NCBI GenBank assembly: GCA_951828385.1
Contig: OX639973.1
Coordinates: forward strand, 5,075,200-5,139,199
Direction: 5' to 3'
From: an uncultured Poribacteria bacterium
Lineage (GTDB): Bacteria; Poribacteria; WGA-4E; WGA-3G
DNA: 64,000 nt
Numbering within the stretch: position 1 is the first letter of the stretch; every line of letters starts with the position of its first letter. A program made the position numbers and the translations under genes. The notes beneath the pieces are model-generated. The model was not told the DNA's origin, did no database searches, and saw only the letters and a program-made list of their open reading frames with translations. Below are positions 59,929 through 64,000 of the stretch, one piece after another.

Positions 59929-61914
59929 CTATTTGACCGTGTTGAGGGGCACAAAGGAAGGGTTGAGTTTGAACACGTTACGGATTGCTCTTGCCGCCTT
60001 TTCTCGTTCGTTGGCTGCCAGGGCAACTTGTGCGAGATGGTAGTGCGGTTCAATAGCATCTTTCTGAAGGTTGATAGCACGTTCTAACGTTTTCATTGCC
60101 TTATTCACCTGCCCGCGTTTCGACAAAATCCAACCCAAGGTATCATGATAAGCGGCTACATCTGGATTCAGCGTAACAGCTGTATATGCCAACGCCTCAG
60201 CAAGTCTGAGTTTTGGAGAAATTTCCGGGTTTCCAAGCCCTGCTGTTAAGGGATGCTGGTCGTTGTTCGCGTGGAGGCGTGCAAGGTTATTGTAGGCTTC
60301 GCCATATTTGGGTGCCAGACGGATTGCTTGCTCATAAGCACGTTGCGCGTCTAACACACGTCCAAGTTCGGCGTACGCCGTGCCGAGGATATTGTAGGTT
60401 TCATAGTCACGCGAGGCACCTTCTTCCACTGAAGTGAGTGGGTATACACCCGTAAGCGAGGCTTCAGCGGCAAATACATCGGGGGTCTCGTCATCTCGCA
60501 CCTCTAAAAACAACTCAAACGCGTCAACAGCGAGTGCGTACTGTCCTTCCTTGAAGTATGCGAATCCGAGTTTTCTGTAGAAATTAATAGGGAGTGCCCC
60601 GAGATCTCGACTCAGTTCATAAGCACTAATGGCTTTCCTATAATACCCCTCTTGAATATGGAAATCACCTTCTGCTAAGGAGCGTTTTGCCAATTCTGGC
60701 AGTTCATCGGCGGAGAGCCCAATGCCGGACAGCGAGTTTGATTCTGCTCTGAAGTGCTTCTGATGTTGGATGAATCCGATGACACCCGCAATGAGAACAG
60801 CCCACAATATTAGATAGGCGCGCGTTCTGGACATCCACTGCTTAGAAAAATACCGATGTGGATGCAGCAGCGTCAGGAAAAAATTGGCAGGTGTCGGTTC
60901 AAGGGCGGTTCCCTTCGGATCGTACGGTACAGTCGCAGCATTCGGGGCTAATACGGGGAGGTTAACGGATGAACCCGCAAGCCGAGGGGATCCCGCGATG
61001 GTATCTGATAAATCCTTTATATCTGTATCATCTTCGCGTTGTGGCGACTCCGGAGCTGTGTCTTCCGTTTCATCCGTAGTTTCGACCGCTTCATCAGCAA
61101 GTTGTGTGTCATCTGTCGCTTCACCTACATTTTCCGAATCTGTTAGCGTCTCTTCATCAAGGTTATTAGGTAAACTTGCGGATGTTTCCGCTTCATCAGC
61201 AAGTTGTGTATCATCTGTCGTTTCACCTGCATTTTCGGAATCTGTTAGCGTCTCTTCATCAAGGTTATTAGGTAAACTTGCGGATGTTTCCGCTGCTGTT
61301 GTCGGTCCGGTTTCATCTATAATTTCCGCAGATTTGTCAACCGGCTGTGCTCGATCCGCTGTGTCAGTTATCTCGTCAAGTGCTGCTAAAGTCGGTTCAG
61401 TTGGATTAACGGGTGAGGGCTCCCGGTTCCTAAAACTTACTGTCGGTGGTGGTTCTTCTGTTTCTATCTGTTCCTGACTCGGTTCGGGTTTGGAGGCTTC
61501 TGGAGATGTGACGGCAGCTGCGTCGGGGTAGCGGTCCTGGATGCGAGAGATACTTTTTTTGACCTCTATCCGCGTGAGCATAGAGTCAACATTGAGAAGC
61601 GATTCGAGCGCAGGAAGTACACTAAGGGTTCCCAATTCGCTGATCGCTTCAAGCATTGCCCACAGTGTTAAATCATTCGACTCCGTTTGCAACGCGCGCA
61701 GCAGTGGCTCGATTGCACTTGTGGCATCCAAGTCCTGAAGTGCCTTTGCCGCTTCGCGCCGTATCATTGTGTCTGAGTCCGTAAGTGCGTCAATGAGGAA
61801 CTTTACACTCTGTGGGCTGCCTTGCGCGACAAGTCCCGCGATAGCACTGCTACGCACAATGCTCGGCTGCGTTGTATCTGTTAGATTCTGGATGAGTTGC
61901 TCAAAAGATAGCAT
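59929..61914 (-). CDS. HEAT-repeat, membrane-anchored TPR protein
   Basis: Residues 1-130 are HEAT or PBS-lyase-like repeats (VKFLIDALTDSDTMIRREAA, AIEPLLRALQTESNDLTLWA). Residues about 140-340 are an acidic, Thr/Glu-rich linker with a perfect-register 34-residue duplication (AETSASLPNNLDEETLTDSE). A single membrane helix (AYLILWAVLIAGVIGFI, about 367-383) is followed by five or so TPR units (DFHIQEGYYRKAISAYELSR, YNILGTAYAELGRVLDAQRA, YHDTLGWILSKRGQVNKAMK). HEAT part inside and TPR part outside is the likely topology. It reads as a scaffold joining cytoplasm and envelope; partners unknown. It faces the subtilase gene tail to tail, 37 bases apart. Confidence 0.85.
   Translation of the reverse strand: MLSFEQLIQNLTDTTQPSIVRSSAIAGLVAQGSPQSVKFLIDALTDSDTMIRREAAKALQDLDATSAIEPLLRALQTESNDLTLWAMLEAISELGTLSVLPALESLLNVDSMLTRIEVKKSISRIQDRYPDAAAVTSPEASKPEPSQEQIETEEPPPTVSFRNREPSPVNPTEPTLAALDEITDTADRAQPVDKSAEIIDETGPTTAAETSASLPNNLDEETLTDSENAGETTDDTQLADEAETSASLPNNLDEETLTDSENVGEATDDTQLADEAVETTDETEDTAPESPQREDDTDIKDLSDTIAGSPRLAGSSVNLPVLAPNAATVPYDPKGTALEPTPANFFLTLLHPHRYFSKQWMSRTRAYLILWAVLIAGVIGFIQHQKHFRAESNSLSGIGLSADELPELAKRSLAEGDFHIQEGYYRKAISAYELSRDLGALPINFYRKLGFAYFKEGQYALAVDAFELFLEVRDDETPDVFAAEASLTGVYPLTSVEEGASRDYETYNILGTAYAELGRVLDAQRAYEQAIRLAPKYGEAYNNLARLHANNDQHPLTAGLGNPEISPKLRLAEALAYTAVTLNPDVAAYHDTLGWILSKRGQVNKAMKTLERAINLQKDAIEPHYHLAQVALAANEREKAARAIRNVFKLNPSFVPLNTVK
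61089..61292. repeat. in-gene tandem repeat, 2 x 102 bases
   Basis: 61089-61190 and 61191-61292 are adjacent copies with about five mismatches, in frame, in the linker of the HEAT-TM-TPR gene. Confidence 0.9.
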
Positions 61915-62166
61915 ATTTTCTCGAGACGCTCTATTCGTGGTGAGAGGCTTGCACCGTATTAGTTAAGACATCATCCCCTTTAATAAAACGACTTTTACAG
62001 AACTGAGGTTTCAAATCCCCGCAACGTGGTCCGGGTTTGTATCCAAATAGCAGACGAAAGGACAAATATACCTTTTACAGCACAACGGATATGATGTTGT
62101 TTTTCTACAATACGCCTACGGTGTTGAAGACCGAAAACTGACTGCTTTTGCTAAGAAAAAGACCGC

Positions 62167-62195
62167 TTGACATTTCCCAGAAAAATCTGTATCAT
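62167..62195 (+). promoter_or_regulatory. sigma70-type promoter of the peptide-binding protein gene
   Basis: TTGACA (62167-62172), 17-base spacer, TATCAT (62190-62195), about 37 bases before the ATG. The rest of 61915-62232 shows no gene. Confidence 0.75.
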
Positions 62196-62232
62196 AGAGC
62201 ATATATCTTTTCAATACATATCGGAGAAATTT

Positions 62233-63825
62233 ATGCAAAACAACTTTTTCACACGCGTTTTCTTACTTATTGTCCTGATACTGCCGATTGCCATGTTTTC
62301 GCCTGTCTATGCTGATTCGCATCAGCAGCAGGGCGGCACCCTAATATTTGGACGCGGCGGCGACTCTGTCGGGTTAGACCCAGCACTTGAGGAAGATGGA
62401 GAATCTTTCAAAGTTTGCGACAATATCTACGATACGCTCGTGGCATACAAAGATGGAAGCACTGAACTTGAGGCGGGTCTTGCGACAAGCTGGGAGAGTT
62501 CAGAAGACGGTTTGACCTGGACTTTTCACTTGCGGCAAGGCGTAACCTTCCATGACGGCACCCCTTTCAACGCCGAGGCGGTACTTTTTTCGCTGAACCG
62601 ACAGCACGATGAAACACATCCGTTCCATAAGGTGGGTGGCAGCTACATCTACTGGATAGCCACCGGCTTGGCAGAGATCGTGGATACTATTACTGCCGTT
62701 GATGAATTTACTGTCCAAATTCGGCTTAAAACGGCTTATGCGCCGTTTATCTATACGATTGCCATAACCCCGTTCTCTATTGTCAGCCCAACAGCCGTTC
62801 AAAAATGGGGGGATGCGTTTTCCAACAATCCCGTTGGCACGGGGCCCTTCAAGTTTGGGCAGTGGGATAGAGGCGATAAAATCGTGCTTACGGCAAACGA
62901 CGCTTATTGGGGCGGTCGTCCGATGTTAGATAGGGTCATTTTCCGCTCTATTCCTGACAATTCGGTGCGGCTCATTGAACTTCAGCAAGGCAGCCTTCAC
63001 GCCATGGAGTTCCCAAATCCAGACGATTTGCAACAGATTCGGGATGACGCGACCCTTGAATTACTATCGCAACCTGGGATGAGTATCGGCTATTTGGCGA
63101 TGAACATGGACAAACCGCCGTTTGACAATCTTAAAGTACGGCTCGCTATCAACCATGCCATTAACAAACCGGTGATTATTGAACATCTATATCAAGGTTT
63201 GGGGATCCCAGCGAAGAACCCGATTCCACCGACGCTTTGGAGTTATGACGATTCGATTGAGGCTTATGCATACGATCCTGAACTCGCGAAGCAACTTCTC
63301 ACTGAAGCCGGATACCCTGATGGATTCGAGACGACACTCTGGGCACTCCCCGTACCGCGTCCGTATATTCCTGATGGTCGCGCGCTTGCAGAAGTGCTGC
63401 AATCCGAACTTCGAAACATCGGTATTGAGACAAAAATAGTGACCTTCGACTGGGGCACCTATCTTGAGAAGACCAAAAATGGGGAACACGATATAGCGAT
63501 GTTAGGATGGAGTGCCGACCTCGGTGACCCGGATAACTTCCTCTATTTCCTCTTAAGCAAATCGTCAGCGGAGAAACCTGCTGGAAACATTGCATTTTAC
63601 CGAAGTGATGAGATGCAAGATGTGCTGGAACGGGCGCGGGCAATCAATGATCGAGAAAAACGTGTTTCGCTCTACCAAGAAGCACAGCAGATTTTCCATA
63701 AAGATGTCCCCTGGGTGCCGTTAGCGCACGCAAAACAGATTTTAGTCATAAACAAAAAGGTTAAGGATCTCAAACTGCATCCGTTGAAATGGCGGTACTT
63801 CCGCCACATTTGGCTCGAAAAATAA
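62233..63825 (+). CDS. ABC transporter substrate-binding protein, oligopeptide type (SBP_bac_5)
   Basis: The ATG at 62233 follows GGAGA and opens a signal peptide (MQNNFFTRVFLLIVLILPIA, cleavage after YADS or nearby). The mature protein has the DppA/OppA layout: GGTLIFGRGGDSVGLDPALE, LATSWESSEDGLTWTFHLRQ then GVTFHDGTPFNAEAVLFSLN, the hinge VGTGPFKFGQWDRGDKIVL, and RLAINHAINKPVIIEHLYQG. It delivers di- or oligopeptides, or in some members other solutes, to an ABC importer. Permease genes would be expected downstream, beyond the window edge or not at all. There is no lipobox, so it is a free periplasmic protein or is anchored otherwise. Confidence 0.92.
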   Translation: MQNNFFTRVFLLIVLILPIAMFSPVYADSHQQQGGTLIFGRGGDSVGLDPALEEDGESFKVCDNIYDTLVAYKDGSTELEAGLATSWESSEDGLTWTFHLRQGVTFHDGTPFNAEAVLFSLNRQHDETHPFHKVGGSYIYWIATGLAEIVDTITAVDEFTVQIRLKTAYAPFIYTIAITPFSIVSPTAVQKWGDAFSNNPVGTGPFKFGQWDRGDKIVLTANDAYWGGRPMLDRVIFRSIPDNSVRLIELQQGSLHAMEFPNPDDLQQIRDDATLELLSQPGMSIGYLAMNMDKPPFDNLKVRLAINHAINKPVIIEHLYQGLGIPAKNPIPPTLWSYDDSIEAYAYDPELAKQLLTEAGYPDGFETTLWALPVPRPYIPDGRALAEVLQSELRNIGIETKIVTFDWGTYLEKTKNGEHDIAMLGWSADLGDPDNFLYFLLSKSSAEKPAGNIAFYRSDEMQDVLERARAINDREKRVSLYQEAQQIFHKDVPWVPLAHAKQILVINKKVKDLKLHPLKWRYFRHIWLEK

Positions 63826-63829
63826 GAAT

Positions 63830-63955
63830 TATAGTGAATCCTAAAAATAAATAGACACATTCGTACCACAAACTTCCAGTTTGTGCCAGTCTGAATGCCT
63901 GTTATAGGTATTCAGACTGTTGGAGAGTGCCCAATTAATTCTAAACTTTACTATA
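63830..63955. mobile_element. MITE-like element with TATAGT termini, copy 4
   Basis: A 126-base element; ends TATAGTGAATCCTAAAA and (complement) TATAGTAAAGTTTAGAA. The core is nearly identical to the copy at 51424-51549 and has the same length. Confidence 0.75.
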
Positions 63956-63968
63956 GATAGGAATAACA

Positions 63969-64000
63969 ATGGACAAATCCGTATTTCGCATAGGTATCAC
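63969..64000 (+). CDS. first codons of a further gene, cut by window edge
   Basis: ATG at 63969 with the ribosome site AGGAATAACA directly upstream opens MDKSVFRIGI and runs off the window. It is too short to identify. It follows the peptide-binding protein in the same direction, with a TATAGT element between them. Confidence 0.4.
   Translation, partial: MDKSVFRIGI

Noticed and set aside
60884-61477. 197-codon Ser-rich frame opposite the HEAT-TM-TPR gene
   Set aside because: It is the complement of the acidic Thr/Glu-rich repeated linker; shadow reading.

Overview
The window looks like a chromosomal segment of a 'Candidatus Poribacteria'-type bacterium, or a close relative in the sponge-symbiont or pelagic lineages. 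This is inferred from gene content, not from a marker gene. It combines several large secreted WD40 proteins, PhyH-type dioxygenases fused to HEAT repeats, LamG proteins, a Uma2 nuclease, ECF sigma factors fused to beta-propellers, and intergenic regions crowded with palindromic and MITE-like repeats. Housekeeping genes (rpmB, rel, recJ, mtnA, fdxA) show that it is chromosome rather than plasmid or phage. I saw no tRNA, rRNA, CRISPR array or intact transposase.

Layout. 1-1510: start of a UbiA/MqnP prenyltransferase behind a LarA-like (DUF2088) gene. 2010-11778: three secreted 14-blade WD40 proteins and, between the second and third, an ECF sigma factor fused to a WD40 propeller that carries the same N-terminal cap. 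A promoter-driven structured RNA and IS200/IS605-like hairpins lie before the third. 11847-16124: two tandem PhyH-HEAT proteins and a DNA methyltransferase fused to an HNH nuclease domain. 16628-20182: sugar ABC importer (two permeases and a lipoprotein), with no ATPase nearby. 20387-22940: Uma2 nuclease, an unknown protein, a LamG protein. 23031-25709: ECF sigma factor, DUF4097 protein, DUF2752 protein, small membrane protein. 26027-27929: EamA-like protein and a GT4 glycosyltransferase. 28340-30523: a fourth secreted WD40 protein. 31054-36075: rpmB, rel and recJ. 36261-44375: a leftward cluster headed by a membrane-tethered ECF sigma factor with an Asp-box propeller, followed by a C39-like/DUF1573 protein with an in-frame UGA, two LamG/LolA-like proteins and a 44-codon ORF. 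45128-50208: ferredoxin, DUF971, an AAA-ATPase/PD-(D/E)XK protein, two paralogous lipoproteins and a YkgJ-like protein. 50292-56008: cold-shock/Sm-like fusion, amidohydrolase, mtnA, acetolactate-synthase-like enzyme. 56190-64000: subtilase with a type IX-like C-terminal domain, a HEAT-TM-TPR protein, an oligopeptide-binding protein and the first codons of a further gene.

The main theme is signalling and envelope biology. Two of the three ECF sigma factors carry a beta-propeller in the same polypeptide: one cytoplasmic (WD40) and one predicted to be outside the membrane (Asp-box). Both sit beside secreted proteins, in the WD40 case with the same propeller subfamily. Tandem gene duplication is frequent (WD40 x3, PhyH-HEAT x2, LamG/LolA x2, lipoprotein x2). 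The points most worth checking are the in-frame UGA at 40671-40673, which falls about where a DUF1573 domain usually has a cysteine; the sigma-propeller fusions; and the structured RNA at 9667-9747.
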